A stretch of 6,833 nucleotides of DNA from Nitrospirota bacterium (GTDB lineage Bacteria; Nitrospirota; Nitrospiria; Nitrospirales; UBA8639): positions 1-6,833 of the forward strand of contig JAOUGQ010000156.1 of assembly GCA_029865515.1 (NCBI GenBank), given 5' to 3'. This document shows, one piece after another, positions 1 through 4,713 of the stretch (its first letter is position 1; each line of letters begins with the position of its first letter). The translations under genes and the position numbers were made by a program. Under the pieces are notes generated by a model that saw only the letters and a program-made list of their open reading frames with translations, did no database searches and was not told where the DNA came from.

Positions 1-1
1 G

Positions 2-640
2 ACCTTCGATCGGTACGTCTGGGAATTTGTCGGCGGAACACCAAAAATTAATTACTGGAAAAAGATGTCTCAGGTCCCGGCCACCACTCCTCAAAGCGAG
101 GCCCTGTCCAAAGATCTCAAACAACGAGGGTTTCGATTTGTAGGGAGTACCGTGATGTACGCCCATATGCAAGCGGCCGGACTGGTGAATGACCACACCA
201 CCGATTGTTTCCGGCATCCTGCAAACCTCTCGACTCAAGCTACATATGGAGTCACTACAATTTCTCGGGGGCGCCGGTCCCCTGCCATCGAAATTAAACG
301 AGTCTACGATTCGCCGTCCCCGGATGACGGGTTTCGGATCCTCATCGATCGGTTATGGCCCCGTGGCCTCTCCAAAGAGACGGCGAACGTGGACCTTTGG
401 ATCAAGGATCTCGCTCCGTCCACCACATTACGAACATGGTTCAAGCATGACCCAGCCCGATGGCAGGAATTTCAAAAGCGATATGCGAAGGAACTCGACC
501 AGCATTCAGAAGCGATCAATGCATTATTGGCATATGTGCAACAAGGACCGGTGACCCTTCTCTATGGCGCTCAGAATCGTGACTACAATAACGCCATCGT
601 GCTCAAAGCATATGTGTGTGAACACATGGGCATCCCTTGA
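2..640 (+). CDS. Tag-type 3-methyladenine DNA glycosylase C-terminus fused to DUF488 domain (5' partial)
   Basis: The frame is open from the first bases of the window, so the true start lies upstream; the ATG at 65 is internal. The first 70 or so visible residues match the C-terminal part of DNA-3-methyladenine glycosylase I, which excises alkylated adenine in base-excision repair: FDRY..WEFVGG, then SKDLKQRGFRFVGSTVMYA, then VNDHTTDCFRH. The His-X3-Cys in the last block corresponds to two of the four zinc ligands of Tag. After a linker of about 23 residues the same frame continues as a DUF488/YeaO-type domain (IKRVYDSPSPDDGFRILIDRLWPRGLSKE, here named by its key block DRLWPRGLSK, and near the end VTLLYGAQNRDYNNA) to a TGA stop at 638-640. 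No ATG, GTG or TTG codon lies in frame between the two domains, which argues for one fused product. DUF488 has no settled biochemical role. Family assignments are confident; function of the fusion is unknown. Confidence 0.85.
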   Translation, partial: TFDRYVWEFVGGTPKINYWKKMSQVPATTPQSEALSKDLKQRGFRFVGSTVMYAHMQAAGLVNDHTTDCFRHPANLSTQATYGVTTISRGRRSPAIEIKRVYDSPSPDDGFRILIDRLWPRGLSKETANVDLWIKDLAPSTTLRTWFKHDPARWQEFQKRYAKELDQHSEAINALLAYVQQGPVTLLYGAQNRDYNNAIVLKAYVCEHMGIP

Positions 641-702
641 GTCCACTTCTGGCCTCCCCATAGGTGGTTGGCGAAGATCCATTTGAAACAAAACCAAGAT
701 GG

Positions 703-727
703 ATTCCCGATGACAAATGTCGGGAAT
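703..727. repeat. Short perfect inverted repeat, dispersed-repeat-like
   Basis: ATTCCCGA (703-710) and its exact complement TCGGGAAT (720-727) flank a 9-nt loop, giving an 8-bp stem. No T-run follows on either side, so it is a poor candidate for an intrinsic terminator. The ATTCCCG...CGGGAATGAC pattern resembles intergenic hairpin repeats that are scattered through many bacterial genomes. Whether it is repeated elsewhere in this genome cannot be seen from the window. It lies in the gene-free stretch 641-936. Confidence 0.55.
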
Positions 728-780
728 GACGAGCTCGATGGACACCCGATACACTATGATGGGCATAACCAATTAACTCT

Positions 781-866
781 GTCATGCTGAGTGAAACGAA
801 GGATCTCGCTGAGCCGTGGCCTCGTCAACCCGGGCCCATATCCTTCGCCGCTAGGTCAGGATGGCA
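781..866. repeat. Imperfect long inverted repeat of the GTCATGCTGAG type
   Basis: The segment begins GTCATGCTGAGTGAAACGAA and ends with a degenerate reverse complement. The exact arms CGAAGGAT (797-804) and ATCCTTCG (840-847) are complementary, and the outer parts pair imperfectly (TCATGCTGAG against a degenerate CTAGGTCAGGATGG). This layout is typical of the intergenic 'gtcatgctgagcgaagcgaag' repeats that I recognise from many bacterial genomes. A long frame runs through it from an ATG at 784 into the next gene, but those residues are repeat-derived. Together with the 703-727 hairpin it fills most of the 641-936 spacer. Confidence 0.55.
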
Positions 867-924
867 GATTCTTTCATCATCCCCGCCGGTAGTCAGCGCG
901 GATCCATCCTATGCTATCGACGAC

Positions 925-928
925 GGAG
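925..928 (+). promoter_or_regulatory. Ribosome binding site that sets the start of the C39-like gene
   Basis: GGAG lies 8 nt before the ATG at 937. The alternative ATG at 784 sits inside a repeat element with no such site, so this motif decides in favour of the 937 start. Confidence 0.6.
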
Positions 929-936
929 CAGAACAC

Positions 937-1356
937 ATGACCCCGGTTGTTCAAGAAGATGTGACCGGCTGTGGAATTGCCAGTGTGGCGACGTTGGCTG
1001 GTGTCACCTACAACCAGGTTAAAACCGTCGCCTCGCAATTAGGCATTCAGGTGAATGATTCCCGCCTCTGGTCCGACACCGCCTTCGTCCGAACACTTCT
1101 GCAGCATTTCAGCATTGAAACCGGGCCGCAAGAACACCCGTTTCGTTCCTGGAAGACGCTCCCTCCCCTTGCCCTCCTCGCCATTAAATGGCACCGTACA
1201 GGGAATCAGGCGTTCTGGCATTGGGTGATATTTTGGCGGGGAACCGGGGGGCCCGTTGTGATTGATCCGAAACGATCTCTCAAAAAGAACGTCCGTACTG
1301 ATTTTGGAAGAATGAAACCCAAATGGTTTATCGCGATTGATTTAAAGAAATGCTAA
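937..1356 (+). CDS. C39-like (papain-fold) cysteine peptidase domain protein
   Basis: The 139-residue protein is a single peptidase C39-like domain. Visible features are Q6 and C12 in the block VVQEDVTGCGIASVATLAG (oxyanion Gln and nucleophile Cys), H95 in FWHWVIFW and D110 in VVIDPK, in the order expected for a Cys-His-Asp triad. C39 enzymes usually cut double-glycine leader peptides as the N-terminal domain of bacteriocin ABC exporters. Here there is no ABC transporter domain, membrane segment or signal peptide, so the protein is probably cytoplasmic and its substrate unknown. The start at 937 is chosen for its GGAG 8 nt upstream; the frame is open back to 784, but that part is a repeat element. 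The gene for a DUF5069 protein starts 36 nt downstream and may be co-transcribed. Fold assignment is fairly secure; proteolytic activity is inferred. Confidence 0.75.
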   Translation: MTPVVQEDVTGCGIASVATLAGVTYNQVKTVASQLGIQVNDSRLWSDTAFVRTLLQHFSIETGPQEHPFRSWKTLPPLALLAIKWHRTGNQAFWHWVIFWRGTGGPVVIDPKRSLKKNVRTDFGRMKPKWFIAIDLKKC

Positions 1357-1380
1357 TCGCCGGTTTTGATGAAGCAAAAC

Positions 1381-1384
1381 GGAG
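1381..1384 (+). promoter_or_regulatory. Ribosome binding site that sets the start of the DUF5069 gene
   Basis: GGAG is followed by 8 nt and the ATG at 1393. The upstream TTG (1366) and ATG (1369) in the same frame lack a comparable site, so translation most likely begins at 1393. Confidence 0.6.
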
Positions 1385-1392
1385 AAAAGACC

Positions 1393-1809
1393 ATGAAGCT
1401 TCGGCGACCGCAAGATCAATTGGCCGGCTGCTGCTGGCTGGCCCGCATCGTGGATAAGGTGCGGGCCTCACAACAGGGGGGCTTTCCACTTCTTTATCGT
1501 CTGTCGCTCGGCAGCCCCATCGGGATTGACGGATTTTTCCTCAGGCACTTTCAGATTGCCTTTCGTCAATTACGAGAGGCCGTAGTAGAACACCGGAATG
1601 ACGAGAACCTGGCAGAGTGGTTTCTCTCTCAGCCTGGCGTGAATGCAACCACCATTGCGAAATGGAATGCGTACGGACCCAAACTCGGCACTCCCGGCTA
1701 TCCGGGCTCGGTGTTACTGCCCATCATTAAGTGGTTCGTCTATCCCAAGGCCATCAAGCAGCCCGTCAACAGTCTCTTTGAGATGATCGAACAGGATGAA
1801 GCTCCTTGA
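1393..1809 (+). CDS. DUF5069 domain protein
   Basis: This 138-residue protein shows the DUF5069 opening, a short LRRPQDQLAG stretch followed by CCWLARIVDKVRAS (residues 12-26), where the family usually has a 'W-L-x-R-x-x-D-K-x-R' pattern. It continues with a GIDGFFLRHF segment (44-53), which suits the family's 'gID..fl' motif, and a WFLSQPGV block (76-83). No signal peptide or membrane segment is visible, so it should be cytoplasmic. The family has no established biochemical role that I can name. It follows the C39-like gene by 36 nt and precedes glsA by 77 nt on the same strand, so the three could share a transcript, although the last gap leaves room for a separate promoter. Longer versions from 1366 or 1369 are possible but less well supported. 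Confidence 0.75.
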   Translation: MKLRRPQDQLAGCCWLARIVDKVRASQQGGFPLLYRLSLGSPIGIDGFFLRHFQIAFRQLREAVVEHRNDENLAEWFLSQPGVNATTIAKWNAYGPKLGTPGYPGSVLLPIIKWFVYPKAIKQPVNSLFEMIEQDEAP

Positions 1810-1886
1810 ATCTCGATCCCAACCCGTGAATACTGCCACCTGAACCCTGAGAGGCATTTCATCTTTTGTGAAAGTCGAGAACATGC

Positions 1887-2801
1887 ATGAACTATCAAGC
1901 CATTTTGGAAGAAATCCATGAAGAAGTCCTTGACCTGTTACCCTGCGGAACCGTCGCCACCTACATTCCCCAACTAGCCACCGTTTCCCCTCAGAAGTTT
2001 GGCATGGCGGTTCAAACGGTTGGCGGGGAAATATTTCACGTCGGGCATGCCCTCGAACCCTTCTCCATTCAAAGCATTTCAAAAGTGTACACCCTGACCC
2101 TCGGGTTCACGTTTGAGGGAGAAAAGTTATGGACTCGAGTCGGAGTGGAACCGTCGGGTTCCACCTTCAACTCTCTTGTCCAACTCGAGTATGAACATGG
2201 CATACCCAGAAACCCCTTTATCAACGCGGGAGCCCTGGTCATATCCGATATCCTCTTGTCTCATCTGAAGAATCCCCAATCCTCTTTTCTCGAGTATGTC
2301 CGGCAACGAGCGAATACGGTCTCCATCCAAGACGATCCTCAGGTGGCCCGCTCCGAACGACAAGCCGGATTTCGGAATGCGGCAATGGCCAATTTCCTGA
2401 AAAGTTTTTCCAACCTCTCGAATGAAGTCGAGGAAGTGTTAGCGTTTTATTGTTTTCACTGCTCACTGTCGATGAGCTGTGTGGACCTGGCGAAAGGATT
2501 CCTCTTTTTGGCCAACAAGGGGCTCTGTCCTTGGACGAATCAACAGATCCTGACTCCCAGTCAAACAAAGAGAGTGAATGCCCTCATGCTCACTTGTGGA
2601 ACCTATGATGCGGCGGGAGATTTCGCCTTCAATGTCGGGTTGCCAGGAAAAAGCGGTGTGGGTGGCGGTATTGTCGCGGTGATTCCGAACCGGTTAACCG
2701 TTGCGGTGTGGTCTCCAGGTTTAAACGACAAGGGAAATTCCTTCGCAGGACAATATGCACTTGAATTATTTACCACCAAAACAGGAGTGTCCATTTTTTG
2801 A
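1887..2801 (+). CDS. glsA: Glutaminase (serine-dependent, beta-lactamase-like fold)
   Basis: The 304-residue product hydrolyses L-glutamine to L-glutamate and ammonia, in the cytoplasm. Length and sequence match the bacterial GlsA/YbaS/YbgJ family from end to end. The catalytic Ser-X-X-Lys is S63-I-S-K66 within QSISKVYTL. Other conserved residues are N113 in RNPFINAGA, E157 and N164 in SERQAGFRN, Y188, Y240 in TCGTYDAAG and the K255-S-G-V-G-G-G loop in GLPGKSGVGGG. Their spacing agrees with the substrate-contacting residues known from the B. subtilis enzyme, so the enzyme looks fully active. There is no STAS or ankyrin extension. The ribosome site before the ATG is weak (GAG about 8-10 nt upstream). 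The stop overlaps a TTG that could open the next frame, but that gene probably starts further down. Possible roles are nitrogen supply from glutamine or acid tolerance through ammonia release. Confidence 0.95.
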   Translation: MNYQAILEEIHEEVLDLLPCGTVATYIPQLATVSPQKFGMAVQTVGGEIFHVGHALEPFSIQSISKVYTLTLGFTFEGEKLWTRVGVEPSGSTFNSLVQLEYEHGIPRNPFINAGALVISDILLSHLKNPQSSFLEYVRQRANTVSIQDDPQVARSERQAGFRNAAMANFLKSFSNLSNEVEEVLAFYCFHCSLSMSCVDLAKGFLFLANKGLCPWTNQQILTPSQTKRVNALMLTCGTYDAAGDFAFNVGLPGKSGVGGGIVAVIPNRLTVAVWSPGLNDKGNSFAGQYALELFTTKTGVSIF

Positions 2802-2875
2802 TTCGTCCATCGGGAATGCCCATGCTCGGGGCAAAAGGCTTCTCCTCAACACTCTCCCTGAAATGCTGGACTAGG

Positions 2876-3691
2876 ATGAAGAATGCGAAGATCAGAACGC
2901 TTCCCCGCCTTGAACAACATCGGATGACCTTGATCAAGAAAAATTTCGGTCTTCAGGATCAGGAAGCCCGTTGTGGCATATTGAAACTGATCTCCATTTT
3001 GCTGTGTCTGTCGGCTGCTCTAGACGGCAGTGCGACGTTGGCCGCCCAAGGAGTCGCACCAGCAGAAGAGAAGGTATTTGTGCCGGGGAACCCGGTGACG
3101 AATGAGAGTGTAGAGGCAGGACTGCTCAACATGAGAAATATTCTTCGATCATCACCTGCGTTTCAAAAAGATGATGCGCCCACACATCTGCGATTGGCGG
3201 GGGTGCTCAGCCAGCAAGGTGATCCGAATGGAGCTATCGAAGAATATCAAGCCGCCATCCAATTGAACCCGGTCTTCGCTGAAGCCTACCGTGGACTCGG
3301 GGCCGTATTTATCGATACACACGAATGGAAAGATGCGGAAGACGCGTTGCGGACCAGCACCCGCTTAGACGACACGGACAGTCAGACGTTTTACTGGTTG
3401 GGTCGCGCACTCATGGCTCAACACAAGTTTCCCAACGCCACCATGGCCTTTATCACGGCGACGGACTTAAATCCACAGGATGCCGAGGCGTTTTCCGATC
3501 TAGGATTAGTCCGGATGGCACAAGGCCATGCATCGGATGCCGCAAAAGCACTAACGCAGGCGATTCATCTCAAGCCGGATTATGCCGAGGCTCATCATCG
3601 CCTTGAATTGCTTCGTGCGTCGCAACAGGACCCAGAGCAACTGACCCAGGCCGCATTTGAAATTCTGAATATCCTGTTTAGACGGGAATAA
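2876..3691 (+). CDS. Exported TPR-repeat protein
   Basis: From the ATG at 2876 the product has 271 residues. After a basic N-terminal stretch a hydrophobic segment at about 35-57 (ILKLISILLCLSAAL...TLAAQG) looks like a signal peptide or membrane anchor, so the rest is probably periplasmic. Four tetratricopeptide repeats follow at about 101-132, 135-166, 169-200 and 203-234, with a partial fifth at 237 onward; typical cores are AIEEYQAAIQLNP and AEAYRGLGAVF. TPR proteins act as protein-binding scaffolds; the partner is unknown. The start is uncertain: the frame is open from a TTG at 2798, and ATGs at 2816, 2822, 2876 and 2924 are possible. 2876 is preferred for a GGA 5 nt upstream, while 2924 would give a more usual signal-peptide length. 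The last 39 bases of the gene are duplicated 812 bp downstream. Confidence 0.8.
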   Translation: MKNAKIRTLPRLEQHRMTLIKKNFGLQDQEARCGILKLISILLCLSAALDGSATLAAQGVAPAEEKVFVPGNPVTNESVEAGLLNMRNILRSSPAFQKDDAPTHLRLAGVLSQQGDPNGAIEEYQAAIQLNPVFAEAYRGLGAVFIDTHEWKDAEDALRTSTRLDDTDSQTFYWLGRALMAQHKFPNATMAFITATDLNPQDAEAFSDLGLVRMAQGHASDAAKALTQAIHLKPDYAEAHHRLELLRASQQDPEQLTQAAFEILNILFRRE

Positions 3692-3739
3692 CTACAGCCC
3701 TGTCTTGCCCAACAGCCAAACCGGGTCATGCGTGCTGAG
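3653..3739 (+). repeat. 87-bp direct repeat, copy 1
   Basis: This segment recurs at 4465-4551 with a single mismatch (A at 3718, G at 4530). It starts GCATTTGAAATTCTGAATAT and ends GTCATGCGTGCTGAG. It includes the last 12 sense codons and stop of the TPR gene plus 48 bp beyond. Weaker similarity (16 of 22 positions) extends upstream to 3631. After 3739 the two copies differ at once. Confidence 0.95.
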
Positions 3740-3779
3740 CAGATGAGAGTATCCAGTTTTTCCTTACAGCGTTCTTACA

Positions 3780-3808
3780 TTGCTTGGCCTACCTCAAGGA
3801 GGTACAAT
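3780..3808 (+). promoter_or_regulatory. Possible sigma70-type promoter for the DUF4160-DUF2442 pair
   Basis: TTGCTT (3780-3785) and TACAAT (3803-3808) are separated by 17 bp. The -10 is one base off consensus, the -35 matches only three of six. Transcription would start near 3815, the GTG start codon itself, so the strong ribosome site just upstream would not be on that transcript. Either the promoter match is fortuitous or two modes of expression exist. Confidence 0.25.
3796..3803 (+). promoter_or_regulatory. Strong Shine-Dalgarno site for the DUF4160 gene
   Basis: AAGGAGGT is a near-perfect anti-Shine-Dalgarno complement. It ends 11 nt before the GTG at 3815, slightly long but workable, and supports that codon as the start over the ATG at 3728, which lies inside the direct repeat. 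Confidence 0.6.
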
Positions 3809-3814
3809 ATCGAC

Positions 3815-4084
3815 GTGCCAGAACTTTCTCGGTTTTTTGGAATCATTATCCGCATGTACTTCGAGGCTATGGAAGCACATCACACACCACATTTTCACGC
3901 GTATTATCAAGAAGAGGTCGCCGTCTATAAAATTGATCCCGTAGAATTATTAGCTGGCTCTCTTCCTAAACGACAGCAGCGCTTTGTAGAAGCCTGGGCC
4001 GAACTGCATCAACATGAACTTCTGCAAGATTGGGAACGCCTTCAATCGGGCCATACTCCTTTGCCTATTGCTCCTCTGAAATAG
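3815..4084 (+). CDS. DUF4160 domain protein, possible toxin-like partner
   Basis: The 89-residue protein is a complete DUF4160 domain: an N-terminal PELSRFFGIIIRMYF (residues 2-16), the His-rich signature HTPHFHAYY (23-31), then LPKRQQRFVEAWAELH (50-65) and a closing PLPIAPLK. GTG at 3815 is chosen because DUF4160 proteins characteristically begin just before 'P-x-I-S-x-F-x-G-I', and because AAGGAGGT precedes it. The longer frame from ATG 3728 would add 29 residues encoded by the direct repeat and non-conserved DNA. The DUF2442 gene follows after 11 nt, an operon arrangement commonly seen for these two families and often regarded as toxin-antitoxin-like; no activity is established that I know of. 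No signal peptide is present. Family assignment is strong, functional reading is inference. Confidence 0.85.
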   Translation: MPELSRFFGIIIRMYFEAMEAHHTPHFHAYYQEEVAVYKIDPVELLAGSLPKRQQRFVEAWAELHQHELLQDWERLQSGHTPLPIAPLK

Positions 4085-4095
4085 GAAAATCAACG

Positions 4096-4392
4096 ATGAC
4101 CCATCCCCTACATCGTGTGACCGCCTTTACCATTGTGGCTCCCTATACCTTACGAGTGGAGTTTGAGGACCATACTCACCAAATTATTGACTTCCAGCCT
4201 ATTATCGCTGGAAACTTATACGGCCCACTGCGTGATCTCAATGTATTCAATCAAGTTCAAATTGATCGGGAAGTTCATACACTCGTCTGGCCCAACGGGG
4301 CCGATTTTGATCCTGCTACCCTGCATGATTGGCCAACGCAGCAAGAAGCGTTGATCCAGCGTGTGAGCACGTGGCAACAGATGCCTGTCTGA
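4096..4392 (+). CDS. DUF2442 domain protein, possible antitoxin-like partner
   Basis: The 98-residue protein is a DUF2442 domain. Visible signatures are HRVTAFTIVAPYTLRVEFED (residues 6-25), IDFQPIIAGNLYGPLRD (31-47) and the hallmark VWPNGADFDPATLHDW (64-79). The start at 4096 has AGGA 9 nt upstream; an in-frame ATG at 4030 lies inside the DUF4160 gene and is less likely. It sits 11 nt after DUF4160 and is almost certainly co-translated from the same mRNA. A few DUF2442 proteins carry an additional DNA-binding helix-turn-helix domain, but none is seen here. A role as the partner of the DUF4160 protein is inferred from proximity. Confidence 0.85.
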   Translation: MTHPLHRVTAFTIVAPYTLRVEFEDHTHQIIDFQPIIAGNLYGPLRDLNVFNQVQIDREVHTLVWPNGADFDPATLHDWPTQQEALIQRVSTWQQMPV

Positions 4393-4442
4393 GATCGAGG
4401 AACAGCCGCTGCCATCCCCGCTTCCTTTTCTTACCTCTTTTC

Positions 4443-4503
4443 CCGAGAACAGCTAACCCACGCAGCATTTGAAATTCTGAATATCCTGTTTAGACGGGAA
4501 TAA
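4443..4503 (+). pseudogene. Orphan 3' end of a TPR-protein gene
   Basis: In frame with the stop TAA at 4501-4503, this fragment reads REQLTHAAFEILNILFRRE, against PEQLTQAAFEILNILFRRE at the end of the intact TPR gene. The last 39 bases are identical to it. Further upstream, 6 of 22 bases differ; five of these are third codon positions and four are silent. That pattern fits a diverged coding homologue rather than a fresh local copy. No similarity is seen before 4443, and there is no start, so it is a remnant. Confidence 0.75.
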
Positions 4504-4551
4504 CTACAGCCCTGTCTTGCCCAACAGCCGAACCGGGTCATGCGTGCTGAG
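4465..4551 (+). repeat. 87-bp direct repeat, copy 2
   Basis: This copy matches 3653-3739 at 86 of 87 positions (the difference is G at 4530). It contains the orphan TPR gene end, a stop at 4501-4503 and, read on the minus strand, the last 15 codons and stop of the small convergent frame at 4504-4713. Confidence 0.95.
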
Positions 4552-4713
4552 ATCAAAAACAACATCTTCCATCCCTCCTTCCGCCTCCACCAAATAAATC
4601 ATCGCACAGAGATGTCTCCCTCTATACATTTGACCACTTGCCCCATCAACAAAGAAGAAATAAACGACTCCCGACCCCTTTTCTGACCTAGAATCGCCAG
4701 GAGAGGCCGGCAC
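4504..4713 (-). CDS. Unidentified small protein or gene remnant, convergent with the TPR end
   Basis: I do not recognise this frame. It could encode up to 69 residues from a GTG at 4713, with a plausible protein-like core (VVYFFFVDGASGQMYRGRH, then LCAMIYLVEAEGG and VVFDLSTHDPVRLLGK). Its stop (complement of CTA, 4504-4506) directly abuts the TAA at 4501-4503 of the TPR remnant on the other strand. The start overlaps the end of the barrel gene by 26 nt and has no clear ribosome site; internal ATGs at 4629 and 4602 are other options. The frame is closed by a TGA at 4717-4719 just upstream, so it may be the 3' part of a longer gene whose beginning was lost. The final 15 codons are inside the direct repeat; in the other copy they carry one Arg-to-Trp change. 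Confidence 0.35.
   Translation of the reverse strand: MPASPGDSRSEKGSGVVYFFFVDGASGQMYRGRHLCAMIYLVEAEGGMEDVVFDLSTHDPVRLLGKTGL

Larger units (their letters stand above)
3653..4551. mobile_element. Putative integrated cassette bounded by 87-bp direct repeats
   Basis: Two near-identical direct repeats enclose a compact unit with a DUF4160 gene and a DUF2442 gene; the repeat period is 812 bp. The left repeat preserves the end of the TPR gene, and the right one carries an orphan TPR 3' end and rejoins a convergent minus-strand frame. This is the structure left when a circular DNA integrates by a single crossover at the 3' end of a gene and restores that end. No integrase, transposase or terminal inverted repeat is visible, so the mechanism is unknown; a recombination-driven duplication is the alternative. 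The repeats are directly seen; mobility is inferred. Confidence 0.55.

Noticed and set aside
189..554. Plus-strand frame of 121 codons
   Set aside because: Out-of-frame shadow of the Tag-DUF488 gene.
703..727. Intrinsic terminator of the Tag-DUF488 gene
   Set aside because: The 8-bp stem has a 9-nt loop and no following T-run on either strand.
784..936. N-terminal extension of the C39-like protein from ATG 784
   Set aside because: The residues are encoded by a dispersed-repeat-like inverted repeat, there is no ribosome site, and ATG 937 has GGAG at 8 nt and starts right before the conserved domain.
1714..2082. Minus-strand frame of 122 codons
   Set aside because: Antisense to DUF5069 and glsA, both well-supported genes; the product shows no domain and is rich in Arg, Trp and Cys as shadows often are.
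2239..2568. Minus-strand frame of 109 codons
   Set aside because: Lies wholly antisense to glsA, whose catalytic motifs are all intact in the plus frame.
4393..4551. Integron attC site at the cassette end
   Set aside because: No RYYYAAC/GTTRRRY core pair with paired inner arms is seen, and the boundaries are long direct repeats rather than imperfect inverted ones.
3653..4551. Simple transposon target-site duplication
   Set aside because: Eighty-seven bp is far too long for a target duplication, and there are no terminal inverted repeats or transposase gene.
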